Shown here: in pieces, positions 54,295 to 62,537 of the stretch
How positions within the stretch are numbered: position 1 is the stretch's first letter
How the letters are laid out: each line of letters begins with the position of its first letter
DNA from: Bacteroidota bacterium
GTDB lineage: Bacteria; Bacteroidota; Ignavibacteria; Kryptoniales; JAKASW01
Assembly: GCA_021812985.1 (NCBI GenBank)
Contig: JAKAMG010000007.1
Span: forward strand, 55,936-119,935
Direction: 5' to 3'
DNA: 64,000 bases
Notes under the pieces: generated by a model
The model's input: the letters and a program-made list of their open reading frames with translations, nothing else
Database searches by the model: none
Told to the model about the DNA's origin: nothing
Program-made: the position numbers and the translations under genes

Positions 54295-54323
54295 TATATA
54301 ACTAATTAGTACTATAATGTCAA
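54295..54323 (-). promoter_or_regulatory. Promoter/operator of the MarR operon
   Basis: Minus-strand TTGACA (54323-54318), exactly 17 bp, then TATATA (54300-54295): near consensus. The spacer holds the perfect palindrome ACTAATTAGT (54301-54310), a natural MarR site that would block polymerase. Confidence 0.8.
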
Positions 54324-54603
54324 GTGCCTTTTTCGTCCCTTTTGTTTCTCCTCGACTGCCCGTTTTCCGTCTTCCAGCGAACTTTGCGCCGCGAAGCCAT
54401 TGAAATTGAATCGGATTGGATGCATATTGTCGCCGGAAACAAGCGGTTCAGGAGTCGCGTGTTCTTTTGAGAATTGACGGTCTATCGATGCGAGTAATTC
54501 AGCACCAGCCATTGGCGGGACAGAGTTCGAATACCAGCCCATCGTAATGGCTGGGTATCGAGAATCTTTCTTTGATTTCCTTGGTAACTTGACAAGTTTT
54601 TCT
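54324..54603. other. Gene-free stretch between the MarR promoter and tRNA-Gly, with a tRNA-like fragment
   Basis: No credible protein. GCGAGTAATTCAG at 54490-54502 repeats exactly the acceptor/D-arm start of the downstream tRNA-Gly (54606-54618), and GAGTTCGAATACC near 54523 resembles a T-arm. It does not fold as a full tRNA, so it may be a degenerate copy. Confidence 0.4.
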
Positions 54604-54675
<72 letters not shown>

Positions 54676-54687
54676 CTCCTTCCAACC

Positions 54688-54762
54688 GGGCAGTTAGCTC
54701 AGCCGGTTCAGAGCACATGCCTTACACGCATGGGGTCGGGGGTTCGAATCCCTCACTGCCCA
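54688..54762 (+). tRNA. tRNA-Val (anticodon TAC)
   Basis: Acceptor GGGCAGT with ACTGCCC, D-arm GCTC/GAGC, anticodon stem CATGC/GCATG with loop CTTACAC giving TAC, and a T-loop TTCGAAT. The 3' CCA is not encoded. It lies 12 bp after tRNA-Gly, so they form one transcript. Confidence 0.95.
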
Positions 54763-54875
54763 CGAATAATGTACGCATATTGAATCAAGAGCCTTCCTCC
54801 AGGCAGATGCTGTACCCCAAGCACCTCCTATTCACCGAAGGCTAAATCACCACAAATCTTGCTGGGCAGAGTAAA

Positions 54876-56186
54876 CTATTTCAGCAGCAAAAGCTTCTGG
54901 ATCGAGACAAACCTTCTCCCATTGTCTCCCTCTGCTACAAGCCGGCAGAGGTAAACGCCACTCGCCATTCTGCTTCCATCAAAGCTCAACGCATATATCC
55001 CAGGATATTGCCTCTTGTCTAAGAGAGTTCTCACTTCTCTTCCGAGAATGTCGTAAACCTCCAGGGTCACGTGACTGACTGCAGACAGCTGATATCTGAT
55101 GGTCGTCGTGGGATTGAATGGGTTTGGGAAGGCACTGAGTCTAAGTCTATCGGGTTGACTTCCATATCTTGATTCTATTCCGGCGACCCCCATGAATGCG
55201 TCCAGCGCAGCGGTCGGTTCTTTAGTTGTCGGATCCCATGCTCCGAGCTGATACCCCATCCAATCGTAACTCTCCGGCTCCCAATAAAACACGCCGAGGC
55301 CTCCGGCCGATTTTGTCTTAGTTATGAGGTCAAGCAAAAAATGATTGGCATTGACCGGATCACTCTCTATGTAGCCAGTTTCTACTATCATCACCTTTGT
55401 GCCGTATCTGCTAACCATGTCTTTCATTGTCACGAGAGCAAGACTGTCTTCCACCTCCCATGGCAAGTTCGACCAGTAGGGATACACGGACATTCCGATT
55501 ATATCCCACCTCCCACCATACTTCTTCAGGCCATCAAACATCCACCGGTACATTTCATCGTCGTTAGCACTTGAAAGGTGGACTATGACCTGAGATGTAC
55601 TGTCCACCGCCTTGACTGCAGCATATCCGGTATCTATCATCTTCGAAAAATTGTCCATATGGTCCGTCGCCATTCCATCAGGCCAGAGCATTCCGTTGTC
55701 TGTCTCGTTCCCAATTTGGACCCAATCTGGCACAACACCAATCGACTTGAGCGTATCAAGGACGCCGTAAACGTGGTTGTACAAGTCCGCAAGGAGTCGC
55801 GGAAGCGAATCGTTGGCCCACGCGGCGGGTTTGGTCTGGTGCGATGGGTCGGCCCACGTATCACTGCAATGAAAGTCCAGGAGTATCTTGAACCCCATGC
55901 TGTCGGCTCGGTGAGCCATGTAAGCCACATCCTTCTTCCCGCAATATCCGTCCGAAGGGTTTACCCAAACTCTCAATCTAATAGCGCTTACCCCCTCCTC
56001 TTTCAGGATATCCAGGCAGTCTCGCTGAATCCCAGAACGGTCTTTGAAGACGTAACCATTCGCTTCCATCCGAGAAAGCCATCCCACGTCAGCACCGTAT
56101 ACGAACTGCGCGGTTGCCCCACCAGCGGAAAGCAAGATAAGCGCGAGGAGTAAGATTACCTGAAACACCGTCCGAGAATACTCCAG
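54876..56186 (-). CDS. Secreted arabinogalactan endo-beta-1,4-galactanase (GH53) with C-terminal sorting domain
   Basis: It cuts beta-1,4-galactan side chains of pectin outside the cell. GH53 features: FVYGADVGWLSRME, the acid/base Glu in QIGNETDNGMLW, and the nucleophile in MIVETGY, 108 residues apart. After the barrel comes a ~80-residue NPFNPTTTIRYQL..YDILGREV..SGVYLCRL domain of the type IX secretion/FCB kind. An ATG at 56261 is in frame, but AAGGAGG at 56202-56196 and a classical signal peptide (EYSRTVFQVILLLALILLSAGGATA) point to a CTG start at 56186, giving 436 aa. The enzyme is certain, the start is not. Confidence 0.88.
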   Translation of the reverse strand: MEYSRTVFQVILLLALILLSAGGATAQFVYGADVGWLSRMEANGYVFKDRSGIQRDCLDILKEEGVSAIRLRVWVNPSDGYCGKKDVAYMAHRADSMGFKILLDFHCSDTWADPSHQTKPAAWANDSLPRLLADLYNHVYGVLDTLKSIGVVPDWVQIGNETDNGMLWPDGMATDHMDNFSKMIDTGYAAVKAVDSTSQVIVHLSSANDDEMYRWMFDGLKKYGGRWDIIGMSVYPYWSNLPWEVEDSLALVTMKDMVSRYGTKVMIVETGYIESDPVNANHFLLDLITKTKSAGGLGVFYWEPESYDWMGYQLGAWDPTTKEPTAALDAFMGVAGIESRYGSQPDRLRLSAFPNPFNPTTTIRYQLSAVSHVTLEVYDILGREVRTLLDKRQYPGIYALSFDGSRMASGVYLCRLVAEGDNGRRFVSIQKLLLLK

Positions 56187-56213
56187 ATGACTTAACCTCC
56201 TTGACTGTAAGCG

Positions 56214-56226
56214 TTTGTTTAACAAA
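56214..56226. promoter_or_regulatory. Operator-like inverted repeat upstream of the galactanase
   Basis: TTTGTT-T-AACAAA is a perfect 13-bp inverted repeat, next to TGTAAGCG on one side. With the CTG start it falls in the leader of the GH53 gene. It shares TTAARCAAAC (minus strand) with a site before the symporter gene, so it may bind the LacI-type regulator of this locus. Confidence 0.5.
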
Positions 56227-56261
56227 TCAGTAGCCGCCTTAATTCTTTTGAATTGCGCCAC

Positions 56262-56522
56262 TTATAACCGTAACGCAATTTGACAAGCGTACCAGGACTG
56301 CCACGCAATTCCAGTGTCTTCATTCATCTAACCGATCCGGGTGAGAGGCTCCCTTCCCCTCGCCTTCATAGTGTCCGCGACGATCGCTCGGAAGACGTCG
56401 CTCCTGAAGGCCGGGCCTATCGCGGATCTGTCCAACTTACTTCTATCCCCAGTCTTTGAGGTTCGATCAGACTAAGGAGTCTAAAGCCGAGATGAAGGTA
56501 GCCAGCGCAGGGATGACCTGAA
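56262..56522. other. Intergenic region between galM and the galactanase
   Basis: No gene seen in about 260 bp on either strand; no clear terminator. It should contain the promoter of the GH53 gene. Confidence 0.4.
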
Positions 56523-57581
56523 CTATTTCTTCACGCTGAACTTAAAGACTGTTGTGGAAAGATACTTCTCTCCTGGCCTGAGTACCGTCGAAGGGAAGTG
56601 CGGCCTATTAGGCGAGTCCGGATAATGCTGTGTTTCGAGGCAAAGAGCGGTACGAAACTGATATGCCGCCCCCTTCTTCCCGACCTGAGAACCGTCGAGG
56701 AAATTGCCGCTGTAGAACTGAAGCCCGGGCTGATCGGTTAGGACTTCAAGGACTCTTCCACTGGCAGGGTCGTAGAGCTCGGCGGCGGGGCTGACCTTCC
56801 CATCGCGCTGGGCGAGCACCCAATTCAGGTCGTAACCACGGCCGATCTTCAGTTGCTCGTTATCGGCGTTTATCCTCTCTCCGATTGTCGTGGGCCTTCT
56901 GAAATCCATCGGGGTTCCGCCTACCGGCGCGATTTCGCCCGTGGGAATCTGTACGGAGCTCACCGGCGTATAGCTGTCAGCGTTTATCATTAGCTCATTG
57001 TCCAGTATGGTCTTTCCGGCATCGCCGCTCAAATTGAAATAGCTGTGGTTCGTCAGGTTGACGATGGTAGGCTTGTCGCTTTCAGCTTCGTAGCGAATTT
57101 CTAGTGAGTTGTCATCGTGGAGCATGAACGTTACGGTAGCAATCAACTCTCCTGGGTATCCTTCTTCGCCGTCTCTGCTAACGTAAATACACCTGAGCGA
57201 AGGGGCCACCTTGGACTCCTTGGGCTCGACTCTCCACAATTGTCTGTAGAAACCGGCCGGCCCGCCGTGCAAACTGTTTCTTCCGTAGTTTTGCGCCAGA
57301 TGGTAGACTTTTCCGTCGAGGACAAACTCTCCGCCAGCGATACGGTTAGCGTATCTCCCTATCGTTCCTCCGATGAACTGGGTACCGTTGAAATAGCCTT
57401 CCGCGCTGTCGTAACCGAATGTCACGTCCGACACTACGCCATTTCTATCGGGCACAACCATGGACACAATGCTCGCACCGATGTCCGTCACAGTCACGGT
57501 CATCCCTGCGCGGTTTTGGAGCGTGTAGAGATGGGCCTCTCTTCCGTCCGGCAATCTACCGAAGAATTCACTTTGCATCAT
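56523..57581 (-). CDS. galM: Aldose 1-epimerase (galactose mutarotase)
   Basis: It interconverts alpha- and beta-galactose so that GalK can use it. A 352-aa beta-sandwich enzyme with RYANRIAGGEF, NSLHGGPAGFYRQLW, the catalytic His in VNLTNHSYFNLSG, and the C-terminal Glu region CLETQHYPDSPNRPHFPSTVLRPGEKY. No signal peptide, so it is cytoplasmic. It is the last galactose gene before the galactanase. Confidence 0.94.
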   Translation of the reverse strand: MMQSEFFGRLPDGREAHLYTLQNRAGMTVTVTDIGASIVSMVVPDRNGVVSDVTFGYDSAEGYFNGTQFIGGTIGRYANRIAGGEFVLDGKVYHLAQNYGRNSLHGGPAGFYRQLWRVEPKESKVAPSLRCIYVSRDGEEGYPGELIATVTFMLHDDNSLEIRYEAESDKPTIVNLTNHSYFNLSGDAGKTILDNELMINADSYTPVSSVQIPTGEIAPVGGTPMDFRRPTTIGERINADNEQLKIGRGYDLNWVLAQRDGKVSPAAELYDPASGRVLEVLTDQPGLQFYSGNFLDGSQVGKKGAAYQFRTALCLETQHYPDSPNRPHFPSTVLRPGEKYLSTTVFKFSVKK

Positions 57582-57710
57582 TTCTCAAGTCTCGATGTAA
57601 TGTGCATAAGACGCGGTGCTTGCATCGTCAAAACTTTGTCAAGTTCCTTTTGACTTCCATAAATACACTTCATCCGTCAGTAAACGGCGAACGGAACTCG
57701 CTCAATTGTA

Positions 57711-57938
57711 TCACGGGTTCTTTCTTTTCCATGGTCTGAACACCCAGAAATAAACAAATCCAATTGCGGTCAGGAGTATTCCCCACCACACTCCAAAGTT
57801 TAGGTTGCTGAGGACGGTTTCGCGTCCTACAAAAGGATGGTACACGTCATACACGCTGGCCGTGGTGATTATGATTCCGTACAGGGTAAGAAGCATCCCT
57901 ATGAAAAACCAAATGGAAATTCTGCTTCCTTCTGTCAT
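57711..57938 (-). CDS. Small two-helix membrane protein next to the sugar symporter
   Basis: A 75-aa protein with two TM helices (about 8-27 and 50-68) joined by a ~20-residue loop (DVYHPFVGRETVLSNLNFG) and ending in basic RPWKRKNP. It starts 12 bp after the symporter stop with an AGGAGGTA site, so it is a real, co-expressed gene. The name is unknown to me. It may be an accessory subunit of the symporter, as small partners exist for some SSS transporters; this is inference. Confidence 0.75.
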   Translation of the reverse strand: MTEGSRISIWFFIGMLLTLYGIIITTASVYDVYHPFVGRETVLSNLNFGVWWGILLTAIGFVYFWVFRPWKRKNP

Positions 57939-57950
57939 GTGAGATACCTC

Positions 57951-59684
57951 CTACCAAAAGATTACGTTTAGTACTATGAACACTGCAAAAACGACGCCTG
58001 CCCAGAATATAGGCCGCTTGAATAGAGGAAGATGGCCCTCCGAAGGGATCTCAGTACATCCCCGTACGAGTCCGACCAGTTCGGTCTCAGCTCTCGGCGC
58101 CGTCATCATGCTGACAACCACTGTAACAATGACGGTTATTAGCCACGACCATAATGCTCTATACATATCATCGGCCATCGGCTTCGCGTAATGAGATAAC
58201 GCAATTATCCCGAGGGCGTTGTGATCGACCTTGACCCAGACGTACATCCCTATGGACGAAAGCGTACCAGCGAGAAGGCCCCAGAATCCGCCGGCACCGG
58301 TCGCGCGCTTCCAAAGCATACCCAGTATTACAGTTCCGAAAAGAGGGGCAATGAAAAAGCTGAACAGAGCCTGAACATAATCCATTATACTCGCGAATTG
58401 CTGTACGAGATACGCCGTTCCGATGCTTATTATGACGCCCACGATCGTCGACCATCTCCCCATCTTAACGTAATACTGGTCAGAGCGCTCATTCTTCGTC
58501 AGCTTCACGTGGAGCGGTCTGTAAATGTCGTAGGTCCATACGGTCGAAAATGCGGTGACGTTCCCGGCCATGCCAGACATGAAACCCGCGATCAGGGCGG
58601 TTACTCCGAGCCCGAGCATTCCGGGTCCGGCGTAACGCGCGAGCATCAGCGGCAAGACTTCATTGTAGCTGTGTGCTCCGGTCGCCATCGCCTGCTGCTG
58701 TCCGACGAGCCCTGGAATGACTGCAAGCCCGAGGAGACCTGGAAGGATCACAATGAAAGGCACAAGCATCTTGAAGCTGGCTCCGATAATCGGCGCCATC
58801 TTAGCCGAGCGGAGGTCCTTTGCGGAAAGGACTCTCTGTACCACGAGAAAATCTGTCGTCCAGTATCCGAACGAAATTATGAAGCCGAGTCCGAAGACTA
58901 TTCCAGTCCAGTGGATCCCCATTGGATTGTCCTTGAAGGAGCCAAGTGTGCTCCAAAGATGGGTGTAGTCCCCCGCCGGGAAGTTCTGGTGCACTCTCGC
59001 GACCAGTCCGGTCCAGCCTCCGGTCTCAACCAGACCAAGTATTGGAATGATCAGCGCGCCGAGCCAGATCAGCATGAACTGCAATACTTCATTGAAGATT
59101 GCGGAGAGGAGTCCCCCCAGGACGACGTACACCATGACCGTTATCGAAGAAACCCATATGCTGAAGTCGATGCTCCAACCGAGGATCACCTTCATGACGA
59201 GGGCCATAGCAAACATATTGATGCCGCTCATGAGAACGGTCATGAAGGCAAATGAGACTGCGGAGAGCATGCTTGCCTGTTCACCATAACGGAGCTTCAA
59301 GTATCCCGGCACGGAATGGGTCTTGCTGATGTAATAGAAAGGCATCATCACTATTGCGAGGAAGAGCATCGCGGGAATTGCGCCTATCCAGTACCAGTGT
59401 GTGGCGAGTATCCCGTACTGATATGCGGAGGCTGCCCACCCCATTAGCTCCAGCGAGCCGAGATTAGCTGCGACGAACGAGAGGCCGGCTACCCACGAGC
59501 TCATCTTCCTCCCGGCAAGGAAGAAATCCTCCCCCGTTTTAGTGAACCTCAGGAGATAATAGCCGATTCCCAGGACGAAGACGAAGTAAAGCCCGATCAC
59601 AAGCGAATCCACCCAGCTGAGCTTCAACAGGGAACCGGAATCGAACAGGAGCATCAGGCCGTTCAGAGCAGTGCCGTTTTGCAT
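57951..59684 (-). CDS. SSS family sodium:sugar symporter (SGLT-like), predicted galactose uptake
   Basis: A 577-aa symporter with about 14 TM helices. The N-terminal LSWVDSLVIGLYFVFVLGIGYYLLR, the loop DFFLAGRKMSSWVAG, TM2 GSLELMGWAASAYQYGI, and SFGYWTTDFLVVQRVLSAKDLR place it with vSGLT-type sugar transporters. Neighbours galM, galK and galT make galactose the likely substrate; galacto-oligosaccharides from the galactanase are less likely as SSS carriers take monosaccharides. An AAGGAGAAAC site precedes the ATG. Confidence 0.9.
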   Translation of the reverse strand: MQNGTALNGLMLLFDSGSLLKLSWVDSLVIGLYFVFVLGIGYYLLRFTKTGEDFFLAGRKMSSWVAGLSFVAANLGSLELMGWAASAYQYGILATHWYWIGAIPAMLFLAIVMMPFYYISKTHSVPGYLKLRYGEQASMLSAVSFAFMTVLMSGINMFAMALVMKVILGWSIDFSIWVSSITVMVYVVLGGLLSAIFNEVLQFMLIWLGALIIPILGLVETGGWTGLVARVHQNFPAGDYTHLWSTLGSFKDNPMGIHWTGIVFGLGFIISFGYWTTDFLVVQRVLSAKDLRSAKMAPIIGASFKMLVPFIVILPGLLGLAVIPGLVGQQQAMATGAHSYNEVLPLMLARYAGPGMLGLGVTALIAGFMSGMAGNVTAFSTVWTYDIYRPLHVKLTKNERSDQYYVKMGRWSTIVGVIISIGTAYLVQQFASIMDYVQALFSFFIAPLFGTVILGMLWKRATGAGGFWGLLAGTLSSIGMYVWVKVDHNALGIIALSHYAKPMADDMYRALWSWLITVIVTVVVSMMTAPRAETELVGLVRGCTEIPSEGHLPLFKRPIFWAGVVFAVFIVLNVIFW

Positions 59685-59714
59685 GTTTCTCCTTCTATTT
59701 ATCTTTGAATCACG

Positions 59715-59726
59715 GTTTGCTTAAAC
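59715..59726. promoter_or_regulatory. Operator-like palindrome upstream of the sugar symporter
   Basis: GTTTGCTTAAAC (minus strand GTTTAAGCAAAC) has GTTT/AAAC arms and lies 30 bp before the symporter start. Its TTAAGCAAAC core is matched, with one change, upstream of the galactanase. Confidence 0.5.
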
Positions 59727-59922
59727 TGGAGGAATGCCATGTGGATGGCGCCTCGCAGCAAAACAAGTGTTTCATGCTTCTATAATAAGTCTTCGTCGAT
59801 CGAATTCGGAGAGGTGCGCCAATATGCGGGATGGTACGTCTCCGCCTCTTCCATGCAAAGGAATAAGTCCTGACAATTTCATCCCAATATAACAGCGTGT
59901 TTCAACAGAAGCATTCTTCCCG

Positions 59923-60969
59923 TCAACGTTGCCTGAAATGCCTTCCCGAGAGGGCGCGTAGTCTCTCTGCCGCCAATTCAGGCGTGAAATCCCTCTGGGG
60001 ATTAGCCAGCATTTCGTAGCCAACCATGAACTTTCTCACCGACGCGGAGCGGAGCAGCGGCGGATAAAAGTGCATGTGAAAATGAAAGCTTCCGTCTTGC
60101 ACACCATCGGTTGGAGACTGATGAATGCCTGATGAGTATGGAAACGACACTTCGAACAAATTATCATACCTCACGGTTACCTCCCTGAGGATGTCGGCGA
60201 ATTGCTCAACGCCTTCGGCTCCGAGAAATGAGATGTCGGGCATATGATTCTTGGGAAGTACCATGACCTCGAATGGCCACACCGCCCAGAAGGGGACAAG
60301 CGCAACGAAGAGACGGTTTTTGTAGACGACTCGCTCCCCATTCTTCATCTCGACATCTACGTATGAGCAGAGTAGACATTTCCCTCTTTCTCTCCGGAAG
60401 CCGTCAAACTGCCCGAGCTCCTTGGATGGCTCGACGGGTATGGATTTCTGTGCCCAGACCTGACAATGCGGATGAGGGTTGCTGCATCCCATAAGCTCCC
60501 CTTTATTTTCAAAGATCTGGACGTAACTAACATCATTCAGGGCCGCGAGTGATTTATATTCTTCCTGCCACACCCGCACCACATCTGATATAGCTCGTGT
60601 ATTCATCTCCGCCAGAGTGAGGTCGTGCCGCGGAGAGAAACAGATGACTCTGCAGACTCCCTGTTCAGTCTGCGCGCGCAGTATGCCCTCTGAATCGAAC
60701 GACATTTCAGCCGTATCGTGGGCAAGGCTGCTGAAATCGTTGTCGAAGACAAACGTGGAGGCATACGAGGGGTTCCGTTCGCCGCTCGCCCGCGTGTTCC
60801 CAGGGCATAAGTAGCATGACGGGTCATATTCAGGAAGAGAAGGAGAAGGAACGCGTTCGACCCTCCCCTGCCACGGCCGCTTGAGTCTACCTGGGGCCAC
60901 AAGTACCCACTCCCCCGTCAATAGGTTGAATCGTCTGTGAGTCAAACTGAATATCTTGTTCTCCATCAT
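59923..60969 (-). CDS. galT: Galactose-1-phosphate uridylyltransferase
   Basis: It swaps UMP between UDP-glucose and galactose-1-P in the Leloir pathway. A 348-aa HIT-superfamily protein. The zinc pair is CYLCPGN (about residue 52), and the active-site triad is NPHPHCQVW, with the nucleophilic His in HPH. DPSCYLCPGNTRASGERNP and the late HFHMHFYPPLLRS are typical. A 94-bp gap lies between it and galK upstream and a 238-bp gap to the symporter downstream. No galE is in the window. Confidence 0.94.
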   Translation of the reverse strand: MMENKIFSLTHRRFNLLTGEWVLVAPGRLKRPWQGRVERVPSPSLPEYDPSCYLCPGNTRASGERNPSYASTFVFDNDFSSLAHDTAEMSFDSEGILRAQTEQGVCRVICFSPRHDLTLAEMNTRAISDVVRVWQEEYKSLAALNDVSYVQIFENKGELMGCSNPHPHCQVWAQKSIPVEPSKELGQFDGFRRERGKCLLCSYVDVEMKNGERVVYKNRLFVALVPFWAVWPFEVMVLPKNHMPDISFLGAEGVEQFADILREVTVRYDNLFEVSFPYSSGIHQSPTDGVQDGSFHFHMHFYPPLLRSASVRKFMVGYEMLANPQRDFTPELAAERLRALSGRHFRQR

Positions 60970-61063
60970 CGGCCGACCTGGAACAGGAGAGAAAATCTGC
61001 GCAGGATGAAAATCATTCTACCTGCTGCACCATGGAGCTTATCGCACCTGTTTACCATTTCAG

Positions 61064-62257
61064 TCAATCCAGCTCCCGCAAAGACTGATTGTTCAGTATC
61101 TCCGTGCCCGGCATCAGCCTGCATTCATATATACGCGGAGTCGTCCCAATCTTATCGTACGCCAGCATGATGCGTTCGTTGAACTCGGACAGGCCGTCTT
61201 CGTGGACAAGGTTTAAGGTGCAGCCGCCAAACCCGCCTCCCATCATCCTCGCCCCCACGACTGCTTCGATCTCGGACGCTGCATCTACGAGGGTGTTCAG
61301 TTCGTCGCAGCTGACCTCAAATTTGTCCCTGAGTCCTGCGTGGGACATGAAGAGAAGTTCACCAAGAGCCTTGAAGTCGTCGGACCTGAGAGCACTGGCC
61401 GCAGACTCCACGCGCGCGTTCTCTTCCAGCACATACAGCGCCCGCTTGTATGCCGTGCCGTCGAGCTCCATCCTGTGTGCCTCGAGCATTTCAAGAGTGG
61501 CGTCACGCAGACTCTCAATGTGGCTGGAGCTCTGCCTCAGCACGTTGACCGCCCGCTCGCACTCCTGCCTCCTGAGGTTATACTCAGATGAAGCGAGGCT
61601 GTGCTTCACCCCCGTGTCGCACAGGACAAACCTGATATCCGGGGCTTTGAAGGGAATCAGATCGTATTCGAGGCTCCTGCAATCAAGATTCAGTACGGAA
61701 CTCCCCTCGCTCAGCAGGCTCGCAAACTGGTCCATGATGCCACATTTCACCCCGACGAAGTTGTTCTCTGCCCGCTGGGCGATAGCAGCGAGTTCCGTAC
61801 GTCCGATCTGTAGCTCGAATGCCGTATTTAATGCGAAAGCGAGACCGGCTTCGACTGCTGCGGAAGACGAGAGGCCTGCGCCAATCGGAATATCGCCCGC
61901 AAAAACGCAGTCAAACCCGCCGATCGAATACCCCCCCTTTTTCAGCTCGTCTACCACCCCAACCAGGTAATTCGCCCAGGCCTTCGGAGATTTAACGGGA
62001 TGCTTCACGTCAAAGGAATGACTCTCCTGGAAATCGATTGAATGTAGGTTACCTTCTGAGTCGAGGCGCGGCGAGAGTCCGATGTAGATTGCCCTGTCTA
62101 TGGCTGAAGGCATCACGAAGCCGTCGTTGTAATCTGTGTGTTCGCCTATGACATTCAATCGCCCGGGTGATCGCACCACGAGCGCCGATGAAGAACCGGA
62201 GGTACGCCTTTCGAGTTCAGATTTGACGAGGCTTACTAATTGGTTCTGTGGCTTCAT
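61064..62257 (-). CDS. galK: Galactokinase
   Basis: It phosphorylates alpha-galactose at C1. A 397-aa GHMP kinase: the galactokinase signature RSPGRLNVIGEHTDYNDGFV, the ATP loop GAGLSSSAAVEAGLAFAL, the catalytic-Asp region KCGIMDQFASLL, and GARMMGGGFGGCTLNLV are all complete. It is the first gene on the minus strand of the locus and is divergent from a LacI-type regulator with a putative operator in between. Confidence 0.96.
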   Translation of the reverse strand: MKPQNQLVSLVKSELERRTSGSSSALVVRSPGRLNVIGEHTDYNDGFVMPSAIDRAIYIGLSPRLDSEGNLHSIDFQESHSFDVKHPVKSPKAWANYLVGVVDELKKGGYSIGGFDCVFAGDIPIGAGLSSSAAVEAGLAFALNTAFELQIGRTELAAIAQRAENNFVGVKCGIMDQFASLLSEGSSVLNLDCRSLEYDLIPFKAPDIRFVLCDTGVKHSLASSEYNLRRQECERAVNVLRQSSSHIESLRDATLEMLEAHRMELDGTAYKRALYVLEENARVESAASALRSDDFKALGELLFMSHAGLRDKFEVSCDELNTLVDAASEIEAVVGARMMGGGFGGCTLNLVHEDGLSEFNERIMLAYDKIGTTPRIYECRLMPGTEILNNQSLRELD

Positions 62258-62375
62258 TTCGCTCTGTATTTTCAGGTCAGGAACTCAGATTGATTCGGCG
62301 AAGGTCCGGAGAAATGTTCCGGCGGTCCGAACGGCGCGGCGTTAGATAAGCACCGCGCGCATATGCTGATTTCTA

Positions 62376-62389
62376 TGTTAGCGCAACCA
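62376..62389. promoter_or_regulatory. LacI-type operator candidate between galK and its regulator
   Basis: TGTTAGCGCAACCA is an imperfect palindrome around a central GCGC (5 of 7 pairs), the usual shape of LacI/GalR operators with a central CG. It lies in the divergent region, 119 bp from galK and 149 bp from the regulator. The rest of 62258-62537 shows no gene. Confidence 0.5.
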
Positions 62390-62537
62390 TGGCAGACATG
62401 CAACTTCTTTTTGATGGACGGAGATCGACGAAGCTTATTAGGCCTCCCCTCGGAATTACGACCGATGATTAATGAACCCTGGATGTTATTTTACGGCTGA
62501 ACGTGCAACGAGTCTTGCAAACCAGCTGGAGACAAAA

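Noticed and set aside
54312..54542. 76-codon frame on the minus strand near the tRNA genes
   Set aside because: It starts in the tRNA-like repeat and ends in the MarR promoter; no ribosome site and no family.
59772..60023. 83-codon frame at the end of galT
   Set aside because: It is the shifted frame of the galT 3' end, and galT ends normally, so there is no need for a frameshift.
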